In this document: in pieces, positions 34,967 to 43,147 of the stretch
Numbering within the stretch: position 1 is the first letter of the stretch
Layout: every line of letters starts with the position of its first letter
Source of the DNA: CALJXB01 sp965225935
GTDB taxonomy: Bacteria; Pseudomonadota; Alphaproteobacteria; Kiloniellales; JAKSDN01
Direction: 5' to 3'
NCBI GenBank assembly: GCA_965225935.1
Contig: CBDDCC010000005.1
Span: 1-64,000 of the forward strand
DNA length: 64,000 nt
Notes under the pieces: model-generated
Told to the model about the DNA's origin: nothing
The model's input: the letters and a program-made list of their open reading frames with translations, nothing else
Database searches by the model: none
Translations under genes and position numbers: made by a program

Positions 34967-35938
34967 GTGGGGCCGGCATTCGGTCAGTTGCTGGAGCGGC
35001 CGCTCGGGCGGCGGCTGCTCCTTTTCCTCGTCCTCTTCGCCCTCTTCTTCCTGCTCGACCTGAGCGGCGACCGCTTCGCCCAGGTCATGCTGCCGCTCTT
35101 GGGCTTCACCCCCGGCGAGCCGGGCGACCTCTTCGACAGGACCCTGCTGGCAGCCCTCGTCGCGGCGGCGCTCACGCTCAACGCCATGCTGATCGTGGTG
35201 CTGCCCTTCAAGGCGCAGATCGGCGTGGTCTGGGGCGAGCTCCTCGTCGCCTTCCTCGCCTTCTTCTATTCGTTCGATCTCAGCTTTCCCTTCATCGCCG
35301 TGCGCCTGCCGATCCTCATCTTCACCGGCGCCTTCACCACCATCTACGTCTCGATGATCTCGATCGGCTTCGCCTGCGTGCTGGCCCTGGTCGGGGCGCT
35401 GGCGCGCCTGTCGAAGAGCGGCCCGGCCTATGGCGTGGCGACCTTCTACATCTCCTTCTTCCGGGGCACGCCGCTGCTGCTGCAGGTCTACATCATCTAC
35501 CTGGGCCTGCCCCAGATGGGCGTGATCCTGGATCCGGTGCCCGCCGGCATCATCGCGCTCTCGCTCTGCTACGGCGCCTACATGGCCGAGATCTTCCGCG
35601 CCGGCATCCAGGGCGTCCCTGCGGGCCAGGCGGAGGCCGCCAAGGCGATCGGCCTGCGCCCGGGTCTCACCATGCGCAAGGTGATCCTGCCCCAGGCCAT
35701 GAAGCTGATCGTCCCGCCCACGGGCAATCAGTTCATCGCCATGCTGAAGGATTCCTCGCTTATCTCGGTCCTCGGCGTCCAGGAGCTCATGTTCCTCGCC
35801 CGCACCCAGGGCCGCTCGGAGTTCAAGCACTTCGAGATGCTGATCACGGCGGCGATCATCTACTGGATCATCTCCTTCGTCTTCGAGCTGGTCCAGGCGC
35901 GCATCGAGGCCTACTACGCCAAGGGCGACGTGCGCTGA
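34967..35938 (+). CDS. Amino-acid ABC transporter permease (HisM/GlnP type)
   Basis: 323 residues starting at GTG. An N-terminal extension of about 110 residues with three hydrophobic segments precedes the standard permease domain, which has GAFTTIYVSMISIGFA, FFRGTPLLLQVYIIYLGLP and the EAA loop GVPAGQAEAAKAIGLRPGLTMRKVILPQA. It forms the membrane channel for the binding protein at 34095. The expected ATP-binding gene is absent: next downstream on the other strand is the DUF3426 gene. Confidence 0.85.
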   Translation: MGPAFGQLLERPLGRRLLLFLVLFALFFLLDLSGDRFAQVMLPLLGFTPGEPGDLFDRTLLAALVAAALTLNAMLIVVLPFKAQIGVVWGELLVAFLAFFYSFDLSFPFIAVRLPILIFTGAFTTIYVSMISIGFACVLALVGALARLSKSGPAYGVATFYISFFRGTPLLLQVYIIYLGLPQMGVILDPVPAGIIALSLCYGAYMAEIFRAGIQGVPAGQAEAAKAIGLRPGLTMRKVILPQAMKLIVPPTGNQFIAMLKDSSLISVLGVQELMFLARTQGRSEFKHFEMLITAAIIYWIISFVFELVQARIEAYYAKGDVR

Positions 35939-35999
35939 GGCCGCCGCCGGTCCGAGGCCGACGGGCCGTACGCCCGGCGCCGACGCGATCCGTGGCCGT

Positions 36000-36710
36000 T
36001 CAGCGCCGGCCGGTCAGGAAGCTGAGGTTGAGGTTGCCCTGGTTCGGCGGGTTGTCCGTGGAGGTCTGAAAGGCCACCCGGCCGCCCGGCGGCAGCACGT
36101 CCACGTCCACCGCGAAGGTCCAGCGCTTCAGCTCGGTACCTTGGGGGTCGTAGAGGGTCGCCACCAGCGGCGGCACGTCCTGGGGCTGGTCGGTCGGGTT
36201 GACGATCTGGCCCTCGACCACCAGCGAGGGCTCGCCGTCCAGGTCCTGCCGGCTCGAGGTGATCTCCTGGAGGCGCAGCTGGATCTCAGGCGCTTCCACT
36301 GCCGGCGGCTTACCCGCCAGGCCCACCAGGGTGTAGAGCTTCTCGGTCTCCGGCACCCAGGCCATGACCTGGTGGCGGCCGAAGACGGCCCCGATGACGA
36401 TCGCCGCGACCACCAGGACGAAGAGCACCCAGCCCCCGGCCGAGGAGCGCCGGCGCATCGGTTGCCGGGTCGAGCGCCGCGCTTCTCGCGAGCGGCGGCG
36501 CTCGGCGTCGAATTCGGCCAGCCTGGGGGTCGGGTCCTCCTCCGGCTCCTCGACCGGCGAGTGGAGCTCCAGGACGGGCTCCTCCTCGGGCTCGGGCTTG
36601 GCCAGCCAGCTGTGCCGGCAGCGCCCGCAGCGCACGGTGCGCCCTTCGGCGCCGAGCGCGCTCGAATCTACGACGAAGCTGCTGGAGCAGCTCGGGCAGA
36701 CCAGCTTCAT
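36000..36710 (-). CDS. MJ0042/DUF3426 zinc-ribbon membrane protein
   Basis: 236 residues from ATG 36710. The N-terminal zinc ribbon has C5-x2-C8 and C28-x2-C31 (MKLVCPSCSSSF, VRCGRCRHSW), the MJ0042 finger. It is followed by an acidic then a basic linker, one membrane helix (GGWVLFVLVVAAIVIGAVFG), and a periplasmic DUF3426 domain ending LPPGGRVAFQTSTDNPP. The role is unknown; in alphaproteobacteria it commonly sits divergent from or next to ftsE. Here it is divergent from ftsE with about 160 bases between. Confidence 0.8.
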   Translation of the reverse strand: MKLVCPSCSSSFVVDSSALGAEGRTVRCGRCRHSWLAKPEPEEEPVLELHSPVEEPEEDPTPRLAEFDAERRRSREARRSTRQPMRRRSSAGGWVLFVLVVAAIVIGAVFGRHQVMAWVPETEKLYTLVGLAGKPPAVEAPEIQLRLQEITSSRQDLDGEPSLVVEGQIVNPTDQPQDVPPLVATLYDPQGTELKRWTFAVDVDVLPPGGRVAFQTSTDNPPNQGNLNLSFLTGRR

Positions 36711-36869
36711 GGCGGCGGCAGTCCCCAAAAACCCCTCAACGTTTCTTATAAGAGCGCCCGCCAAAGGGCGCAAGATCGCCGGAAAAACGCCCTTCCAGGT
36801 CTCCGGCGAGGCGCTTTACGACTCCGCCGGCCCTATGCGATGCTCGCGCGCGTTATAGCATAGAGGTTA

Positions 36870-37580
36870 GTGTGCACCGTGGTCCGCTTCGAAGACGTAT
36901 CGCTGCGCTACGACGCGGGTCCGGAGGTACTGAGCCGGGTCTACTTCGATCTCGACCCCGGGTCCTTTCATTTCGTCGCCGGACCGAGCGGGGCGGGCAA
37001 GTCCTCGCTGCTGCGCCTCATGTTTCTGGCGCACCAGCCGACCAGCGGCCGTATCAGCCTGTTCGGCCGCGACGTCGCGGGCCTCGACCGTAACGAGCGC
37101 GCCCAGATGCGCCGGCGCATCGGCGTGGTGTTCCAGGATTTCCGCCTGCTCGACCACCTGACGGTGGTGGAGAACGTCGCCCTGCCCCTGCGGGTCACCG
37201 GCCAGCGGGGCGCGAAGATCCATACCCACGTGACCGAGCTCCTGTCCTGGGTCGGCCTCGCGGACCAGCTCGAGGCCTATCCGCCGACCCTCTCCGGCGG
37301 CCAGCAGCAGCGCGTCGCCATCGCCCGGGCGGTGATCGCGCGGCCCAGCCTGCTGCTCGCCGACGAGCCCACCGGCAACGTGGACGACCGCCTGGCCGTG
37401 CGCCTGCTCTACCTCTTCGAGGAGCTGAACAAGCTCGGCACGACGGTCTTGATCGCGACCCACAACGAATCCCTGGTGGCGCGCTTCAAGCACTCGGTGC
37501 TGCGGCTCGAGGACGGCGCCGTGAAGCGCGAGAAGTCCGCCTACAGGCCGCCGCGGGCGACCGCCGAAAGCGCGGCCTAG
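36870..37580 (+). CDS. ftsE: Cell-division ATP-binding protein FtsE
   Basis: 236 residues with Walker A GPSGAGKS (38-45), Q-loop VFQDFRLL, signature LSGGQQQR, Walker B LLLADEPTGNVD and switch ATHNE. The short RFEDVSLRYD start and lack of extra domains are typical of FtsE, which drives FtsX to control peptidoglycan hydrolases at the septum. Start is GTG 36870; GTG 36879 is an alternative that matches most family N-termini. ftsX follows after six bases. Confidence 0.9.
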   Translation: MCTVVRFEDVSLRYDAGPEVLSRVYFDLDPGSFHFVAGPSGAGKSSLLRLMFLAHQPTSGRISLFGRDVAGLDRNERAQMRRRIGVVFQDFRLLDHLTVVENVALPLRVTGQRGAKIHTHVTELLSWVGLADQLEAYPPTLSGGQQQRVAIARAVIARPSLLLADEPTGNVDDRLAVRLLYLFEELNKLGTTVLIATHNESLVARFKHSVLRLEDGAVKREKSAYRPPRATAESAA

Positions 37581-37586
37581 ATCTCG

Positions 37587-38471
37587 ATGGCCAACCGCGA
37601 AGTCCCGCTGGACGACGACGCCTCCGGGCCTTTCCTGCCCTGGATCGTGGCGGTCATGGTCTACTTGGCGGCGCTGGCGCTGGCGGCCGCCCTGCTGATT
37701 CACCAAGTGACCGCCGACTGGCAGAAGGACCTGGCCGGCGGGCTCACCGTCCAGGTGCCGCCGCTCGGTCCCGAGGCGCGGCCGGAGGCCTACCAGACCC
37801 AGCTCGACCGCCTGCTCCGGCTCTTGAGCGAGGAGGACGGGGTCGCGGCGGCCGAGCTGCTGGACCGGGCCGAGATCTCCGCTTTACTCGAGCCCTGGCT
37901 CGGCGACGTCGCGGCCGAGCACGATCTGCCGGTGCCCAACCTGGTCGCCGTCGAGCTCGAGCCCGGCGCCGCGCCCGACCTCAAGGACCTGCAGGCGCGG
38001 CTCGCCGCCGTCGCCCCCGGCGCCCTGATCGACGATCATCAGCGCTGGGTGGGCGACCTGCTGGCGCTCGGACGCTCGGTCAAGCTGGGCGCCTTGGTGG
38101 TGCTGCTGCTGATCATCCTCTGCGCCGTGGTGGCGGTGGTCTTCCTGACCCGGACCGGCCTCGCCATCCACAGCCAGGTCATCGGACTGCTGCACCTGAT
38201 CGGTGCCCAGGACGCCTACGTCGCCAAGCAGTTCCAGCTCCACGCCCTCAGGCTCGGCCTGCGCGGCGGGCTGGTCGGCCTGGCGCTGGCGGCGGCGACC
38301 ATCCTGGCCGCGGGCGCCTGGCTGCGGGCCACCCAGAACGAGGTGCTGCCCGACATCTCCCTGTCCCTGGGGGGCTGGGCCGCCCTGCTGCTGCTGCCGG
38401 CGGTGACCGCGCTGGTCGCCATGCTCACCGCCCGCATCACCGTCCTGCGCAACCTGGCGCGCATGCCATAG
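37587..38471 (+). CDS. ftsX: Cell-division permease FtsX
   Basis: 294 residues with four membrane segments in the FtsX pattern: a first helix (about 18-40), a periplasmic domain (about 45-165), then three helices with the short cytoplasmic stretch HSQVIGLLHLIGAQDAYVAKQFQ, the region of FtsX that contacts FtsE. It couples ATP hydrolysis to activation of cell-wall hydrolases at division. It is co-transcribed with ftsE, and the next gene begins 26 bases later. Confidence 0.88.
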   Translation: MANREVPLDDDASGPFLPWIVAVMVYLAALALAAALLIHQVTADWQKDLAGGLTVQVPPLGPEARPEAYQTQLDRLLRLLSEEDGVAAAELLDRAEISALLEPWLGDVAAEHDLPVPNLVAVELEPGAAPDLKDLQARLAAVAPGALIDDHQRWVGDLLALGRSVKLGALVVLLLIILCAVVAVVFLTRTGLAIHSQVIGLLHLIGAQDAYVAKQFQLHALRLGLRGGLVGLALAAATILAAGAWLRATQNEVLPDISLSLGGWAALLLLPAVTALVAMLTARITVLRNLARMP

Positions 38472-38496
38472 GTCGGGCAAACCGGATTTGGCGGTC

Positions 38497-39105
38497 ATGG
38501 CAGAGAGGTCTCCCGGGCGCTTGCTGGCTCGCCTCCTAGCCGCCCTGGCGGTGGTCTTCGGGCTCTGGCTGGCCGGTCTCGTCTGGTATGCCGCGGCCCT
38601 GCCGACCGAGGTCAGCGACCCGGAGCGCCGGACCGACGCCATCGTGGTCTTGACCGGCGGCATTGGCCGTCTGCGCCAGGGCTTCGAGCTGCTGGCCCAG
38701 GACCGCGCCCAGCAGCTCTTCGTCTCCGGCGTCGAGCGCGGCGTCGAGGTCTCCGAGCTGCTGCGCATCGACCGCATCGCGCCGCCGGAGCTCGCCTGCT
38801 GCGTCGTGCTCGGCTACGAGGCCGGCGACACCCGCGGCAACGCCGAGGAGACCGCCGCCTGGATGCGCGAGCAGGGCTTCGACACCCTGCGCCTGGTGAC
38901 CGCCGTCTACCACATGCCGCGCTCGCTGCTGGAGTTCCGCCTCGCCATGCCGGAGGTGGAGATCCTGCCCCACCCGGTCTTCACCACCAACTTCAAGCAG
39001 GCCGACTGGTGGCGCTGGCCTGGGAGCGCCTGGCTGCTGGCGCGCGAGTACAGCAAGTTCCTCTTCGCCTGGCTGCGCGGCCGACTGCTGGATCCCTCTC
39101 CATGA
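38497..39105 (+). CDS. YdcF/SanA (DUF218) family membrane protein
   Basis: 202 residues from ATG 38497 (an in-frame TTG nine bases earlier is less likely). One N-terminal membrane helix, then the DUF218 domain: DAIVVLTGGIGRLRQGFELL, LFVSGV, GYEAGDTRGNAEETAAWM, and LVTAVYHMPRSLLEFR. The family is linked to envelope integrity (SanA/ElyC) but its chemistry is unclear. Its stop overlaps the plsC start in ATGA (39102-39105), so the two are translationally coupled at the end of the ftsEX operon. Confidence 0.8.
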   Translation: MAERSPGRLLARLLAALAVVFGLWLAGLVWYAAALPTEVSDPERRTDAIVVLTGGIGRLRQGFELLAQDRAQQLFVSGVERGVEVSELLRIDRIAPPELACCVVLGYEAGDTRGNAEETAAWMREQGFDTLRLVTAVYHMPRSLLEFRLAMPEVEILPHPVFTTNFKQADWWRWPGSAWLLAREYSKFLFAWLRGRLLDPSP

Positions 39106-39818
39106 GCTTCCTGCGCTCGCTGCTGTTCAACCTGGTGTTCTTCGGCACCGGGGCGGTCTTCCTGACCGCGGCACTGCCGGCGCTCGTCCTGCCGCGGCGG
39201 GTGACGATCATCCTCGGCAGGGCCTGGATGCGCTTCTTGTTGTGGAACCTCCGGGTCATCTGCGGCATCCGTCACGAGATCCGCGGCCGCGAGAACCTGC
39301 CGGACGGGCCCTACATCGCCGCCGCCAAGCACCAGTCGGCCTGGGACACCCTCGCCTTCTGCCTGTTCATCGAGGACGGCTGCTACGTGGTGAAGAAGGA
39401 GCTGACCCGGATCCCGGTCTACGGCTGGCTCCTGGCCAAGTCCGGCGTGGTGGCTATCGACCGGGCCGGCGGCGCCAAGGCCCTGCGCGCCATGGTGAAG
39501 TCGGCGCGGGCCCATCTTGCCCAGGGCCGCCCGATCGTGATCTTCCCCGAGGGCACGCGCACCCTGCCCGGCCAGCGCCGGCCCTATCACCCGGGGATCG
39601 CGGCCCTCTACCAGCAACTCGCCGCACCGGTAGTGCCGATCGCCCTCAACTCCGGCCTCTACTGGCAGCGCCGCGCCTTCGTCAAGCGGCCGGGCGTGAT
39701 CGTGGTCGAGATCCTGCCGCCGATCCCGCCGGGCCTGCCGCGCCGTGACTTCATGGCGCGCCTGGAGCACGACATCGAGGACGCGAGCGCCCGGCTCTCG
39801 GCCCCGGAGGCGGCTTGA
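39102..39818 (+). CDS. plsC: 1-acyl-sn-glycerol-3-phosphate acyltransferase (PlsC family)
   Basis: 238 residues. An N-terminal membrane region precedes the acyltransferase domain with the catalytic KHQSAWD (H-x4-D) motif, GWLLAKSGVVAIDR, and the glycerol-phosphate-binding FPEGTRT motif. It acylates lysophosphatidate to phosphatidate at the inner membrane. Translation is coupled to the DUF218 gene by the ATGA overlap. Confidence 0.88.
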   Translation: MSFLRSLLFNLVFFGTGAVFLTAALPALVLPRRVTIILGRAWMRFLLWNLRVICGIRHEIRGRENLPDGPYIAAAKHQSAWDTLAFCLFIEDGCYVVKKELTRIPVYGWLLAKSGVVAIDRAGGAKALRAMVKSARAHLAQGRPIVIFPEGTRTLPGQRRPYHPGIAALYQQLAAPVVPIALNSGLYWQRRAFVKRPGVIVVEILPPIPPGLPRRDFMARLEHDIEDASARLSAPEAA

Positions 39819-39836
39819 GCGGCCCGCTCCTGGGCT

Positions 39837-39845
39837 TGTGGATAA
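39837..39845. promoter_or_regulatory. Consensus DnaA box
   Basis: TGTGGATAA is the exact complement of the DnaA box TTATCCACA. It lies just after plsC and about 90 bases upstream of the predicted nrdJ -35 element. DnaA controls ribonucleotide reductase transcription in E. coli, so a role at nrdJ is plausible here. Confidence 0.55.
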
Positions 39846-39912
39846 TTCTGTGGGCGTTCCGGCGCCCCGGAGCGGCGGGTGCGGGTCGCCTGAAGCTCCG
39901 CGAATGAAAAGG

Positions 39913-39927
39913 GAACAAATTCCGAAC
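39913..39927. promoter_or_regulatory. LexA (SOS) box, GAAC-N7-GAAC
   Basis: GAAC (39913-39916), seven bases (AAATTCC), GAAC (39924-39927). This is the complement of the alphaproteobacterial LexA box GTTC-N7-GTTC. It ends six bases before the nrdJ -35 element. Confidence 0.65.
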
Positions 39928-39933
39928 ATCCAT

Positions 39934-39962
39934 TTGACCCGGCCGCACGGCCCTTCTATCCT
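39934..39962 (+). promoter_or_regulatory. nrdJ promoter
   Basis: TTGACC (39934-39939), a 17-base spacer, and TATCCT (39957-39962). Transcription would start near 39970 and run about 80 bases before the nrdJ ATG at 40052. No cobalamin riboswitch core was recognised in that leader. Confidence 0.6.
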
Positions 39963-40051
39963 GACCCTGCGGCGCGGGTTGTTCAGACTTTGCAAAAGCT
40001 TGCTGACAGATCCCGTGCCGGCACCGGCGCCGATTGCAGGATGAGCGGGCA

Positions 40052-42433
40052 ATGTCGCAGATTTCCGCCATTTCTCAGCGCATCTGGGATACAAAATACC
40101 GCTTCAGGACCGAGGCGGGCGACCCTGTGGACAAAACCGTCGAGGACACCTGGGGCCGGGTCGCCGCCGCGCTCGCCAAGCCCGAGGCCGAGCCCGCCAA
40201 GTGGCAGCAGCGCTTCGCCGACGCCCTCGCCGACTTCCGCTTCATCCCGGCCGGACGCATCCTCGCCGGCGCCGGCACCGACCGGCGGGTGACGCTCTTC
40301 AACTGCTTCGTCATGGGCACCGTCCCGGACGACATGACGGGCATCTTCGAGAACCTCAAGGAAGCGGCGCTGACCCTCCAGCAGGGCGGCGGCATCGGCT
40401 ACGACTTCTCGACGCTCAGGCCCAAGGGCGCGCTGGTGCACGGCATCGGGGCCGACGCCTCCGGGCCGCTCAGCTTCATGCACGTCTGGGACGCCATGTG
40501 CCGCACCATCATGAGCGCGGGCTCCAGGCGCGGCGCCATGATGGGCACCCTGCGCTGCGACCATCCGGACATCGAGGACTTCATCGCCGCCAAGGAGGAC
40601 CCCGAGCGCCTGCGCATGTTCAACCTCTCGGTCCTGGTGACCGACGCCTTCATGCAGGCGGTGAAGGAGGACGCGCCCTGGCAGCTTACCTTCGGCGGCG
40701 CCATCCACAAGGTGGTCCCGGCGCGCGAGCTGTTCGACCGCATCATGCGGGCGACCTACGCCTACGCCGAGCCGGGCGTGATCTTCATTGACCGGATCAA
40801 CGCCCGCAACAATCTCCACTACTGCGAGGAGATCCACAGCACCAACCCCTGCGGCGAGCAGCCCTTGCCGCCCTACGGCGCCTGCCTCTTGGGCTCGATC
40901 AACCTGGCCAAGCTGGTGATGCGCCCCTTCGAGAAGGACGCCGGGCTCGACTTGGCGGCGCTGGATGCTCTGGTGCCCGCCGCCGTGCGCATGCTGGACA
41001 ACGCCATCGACGCCTCGCGCTTTCCGCTCGCCGCCCAGAAGCACGAGGCCCAGGCCAAGCGCCGCATCGGCCTCGGCATCACCGGCCTCGCCGATGCCCT
41101 CATCATGTGCGGCGCGCGCTACGGCAGCGCCGACGCCGTGGAGCTGACGGAAGCCTGGATGAAGGCGCTGCAGCGCGCGGCCTACCTCGCCTCCGCGGAG
41201 CTGGCCCGGGAAAAGGGCGCCTTTCCCCTCTTCGACCGGGAGCCCTATTTGGCGGGCGAGACCGTTCAGGGCCTCGACAAGGAGGTGCGCGAGGCCATCG
41301 CCGAGCACGGCATGAGGAACGCCCTCGTCACCTCGGTGGCGCCGACGGGCACCATCTCCCTCTTCGCCGACAATATCTCTTCGGGGCTCGAGCCGGTCTT
41401 CGCCTTCACCGCCCAACGCACCATCCTGCGGCCCGACGGCAGCCGCGACGTGGAGGAGGTGAGCGACTACGCCTACCGTCTCTTCCGCCGGCTGAAGGGC
41501 GAGGAGGCGCCGCTCACCGAGGCCTTCGTCGATGCCCAGACGCTCGAGCCCGCGGCCCACGTGGTCATGCAGGCCGCGGTCCAGAAGTTCGTCGACAGCT
41601 CGGTCTCCAAGACCATCAACCTGCCCGAGGACATCCCCTTCGAGGCCTTCCGCGACGTCTACCTGCAGGCCTACGAGCTGGGCTGCAAGGGCTGCACCAC
41701 CTATCGGCCCAACCCCGTGACCGGCGCCGTGCTGGAGGCCCGCAGCGGCGCCTCCTACGCAGCGGAGCCTGCGGCCGCGCCCGCCCCGGCGGCGGGGGCC
41801 GAGGAGGAGGTGCCCGAGGCGGCCCCGCCGCCGCTGCGCGGCGACGCCGAAGCCAGCGTCGAGCAGGGCGGCGTGGTCTACATGACCCAGCCGCTTGCCC
41901 GCCCCGAGGCTCTGCCCGGTCGCACCTACAAGCTGCGCTGGCCGGAGAGCGACCACGCCATCTACATCACCCTCAACGACGTGGTCCAGGACGGGCGCCG
42001 CCGGCCCTTCGAGATCTTCATCAACTCCAAGAACATGGAGCACTACGCCTGGACCCTGGCGCTGACCCGCATGATCAGCGCCGTGTTCCGGCGCGGCGGC
42101 GACGTCTCCTTCGTGGTGGAGGAGCTGAAGGCGGTCTTCGACCCGCGCGGCGGCGCCTGGATGGGCGGGCGCTACGTGCCCTCGCTGCTGGCCGCCATCG
42201 GCGACGTGATCGAGCAGCACATGATCGACATCGGCTTCCTGCCGACGCCCGAGGGCCGGGCCGAGGCGAAGCGTCTCGCGGCCGCGGCCTCCGGAGCCTC
42301 TGGGGCACCCGGCGCCGAGGCGCAGCCCTCGCCCCGGGCAGTGCGCCAGTGCCCCAAGTGCGGCAGCGCCTCTCTGGTGTTCCAAGAGGGCTGCGACCTC
42401 TGCCTCTCTTGCGGCTATTCCCGCTGCGGCTGA
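40052..42433 (+). CDS. nrdJ: Adenosylcobalamin-dependent (class II) ribonucleotide reductase
   Basis: 793 residues from ATG 40052. Class II landmarks are the LFNCFVMG first redox Cys, LQQGGGIGYDFSTLRP, the catalytic NPCGEQPLPPYGAC loop (Asn264-Cys266-Glu268 region), APTGTISLFADN, and the second redox Cys in GCKGCTTYRPN. After a Pro/Ala linker (about 570-600) come an extra domain and a C-terminal Cys4 zinc ribbon, CPKCGSASLVF...CDLCLSCGYSRCG. It makes deoxynucleotides using vitamin B12 and works with or without oxygen. The promoter has a DnaA box and a LexA-type box. Confidence 0.93.
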   Translation: MSQISAISQRIWDTKYRFRTEAGDPVDKTVEDTWGRVAAALAKPEAEPAKWQQRFADALADFRFIPAGRILAGAGTDRRVTLFNCFVMGTVPDDMTGIFENLKEAALTLQQGGGIGYDFSTLRPKGALVHGIGADASGPLSFMHVWDAMCRTIMSAGSRRGAMMGTLRCDHPDIEDFIAAKEDPERLRMFNLSVLVTDAFMQAVKEDAPWQLTFGGAIHKVVPARELFDRIMRATYAYAEPGVIFIDRINARNNLHYCEEIHSTNPCGEQPLPPYGACLLGSINLAKLVMRPFEKDAGLDLAALDALVPAAVRMLDNAIDASRFPLAAQKHEAQAKRRIGLGITGLADALIMCGARYGSADAVELTEAWMKALQRAAYLASAELAREKGAFPLFDREPYLAGETVQGLDKEVREAIAEHGMRNALVTSVAPTGTISLFADNISSGLEPVFAFTAQRTILRPDGSRDVEEVSDYAYRLFRRLKGEEAPLTEAFVDAQTLEPAAHVVMQAAVQKFVDSSVSKTINLPEDIPFEAFRDVYLQAYELGCKGCTTYRPNPVTGAVLEARSGASYAAEPAAAPAPAAGAEEEVPEAAPPPLRGDAEASVEQGGVVYMTQPLARPEALPGRTYKLRWPESDHAIYITLNDVVQDGRRRPFEIFINSKNMEHYAWTLALTRMISAVFRRGGDVSFVVEELKAVFDPRGGAWMGGRYVPSLLAAIGDVIEQHMIDIGFLPTPEGRAEAKRLAAAASGASGAPGAEAQPSPRAVRQCPKCGSASLVFQEGCDLCLSCGYSRCG

Positions 42434-42461
42434 ACGAGCAGCCGACCCGAGGCGCCTCTCT

Positions 42462-43085
42462 TCAGCCGCGGCCCTCGGCAGCGCGCAGCAGCCGCCTGAG
42501 CCCCCGATCGGCGAGGCCGAGCGCCTCCATGTGGTGCACCGTCTTGCGCAGGTAGTCGAGACAGGAGCCGCCGGTCCCGTGGCCCTGCAGCACCAGGGCG
42601 AGCGTCTCCTCCGGGCACAGCGGCCCGGTGAACTGCTCGTGGGCCCGGTCCACCACGAAACCCGCGGCCCGCAGCCGGCCCCGGGAGGTGGCGACCTCCA
42701 GCCAGCGCGGAACGTAGACCTCGGTCACCAGCTCCCGCTCGTAGAGATAGTCCATGACCTCGACCGCCTCGCCGGCCGGCACCCGGAAGGCCAGCCCCTC
42801 GCAGGAGCCGCCCCGGTCGAGGCCGAGCACCAGGCCGGGGCAGTCCGGCGTGCCCCGGTAGACGTGGGAGTAGATGCAGAAGCGCCGGTGGAAGCCGTAG
42901 AGCCGGCCGCGGCGCACCTCCAGGTGCGGGAAGCCCGGGTTCCACATGAGCGAACCGTAGGCGAAGACCCAGATGTCCCGCTTGGCCGGCAGAACCAGGC
43001 GTGTCCCGCCCGTTGCCCCAGCGGGACCGCCTTCATCGCGAGCACCCTCGGCGCACGGCGCGCCCGGATTTGGCCGGTTCCTCAT
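42462..43085 (-). CDS. ChaC-like gamma-glutamylcyclotransferase
   Basis: 207 residues from ATG 43085. The substrate-binding VFAYGSLMWNPGF (YGSL) motif, the GFHRRFCIYSHVYRGTPDCPGLVLGLDRGG block and GLAFRVP match ChaC proteins, which split glutathione into 5-oxoproline and Cys-Gly in the cytoplasm. The expected catalytic Glu lies in the DYLYERELVTEVYVPRWL region. It is convergent with nrdJ (28 bases between stops) and divergent from the DUF2125 gene. Confidence 0.85.
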   Translation of the reverse strand: MRNRPNPGAPCAEGARDEGGPAGATGGTRLVLPAKRDIWVFAYGSLMWNPGFPHLEVRRGRLYGFHRRFCIYSHVYRGTPDCPGLVLGLDRGGSCEGLAFRVPAGEAVEVMDYLYERELVTEVYVPRWLEVATSRGRLRAAGFVVDRAHEQFTGPLCPEETLALVLQGHGTGGSCLDYLRKTVHHMEALGLADRGLRRLLRAAEGRG

Positions 43086-43147
43086 GACTTCAGGATAGGG
43101 CAAGTCGGGGCGACAAACAGCAGCCGATCTGCCAAGATCCGCGCGCC

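Noticed and set aside
39963..40051. Cobalamin riboswitch before the B12-dependent nrdJ
   Set aside because: The ~80-base leader is too short for the aptamer and lacks a B12-box-like sequence.
39983..42385. An 800-codon open frame antisense to nrdJ
   Set aside because: High GC content suppresses stops on the opposite strand. The nrdJ frame has all class II motifs, while the antisense product is low-complexity Arg/Gly/His sequence.
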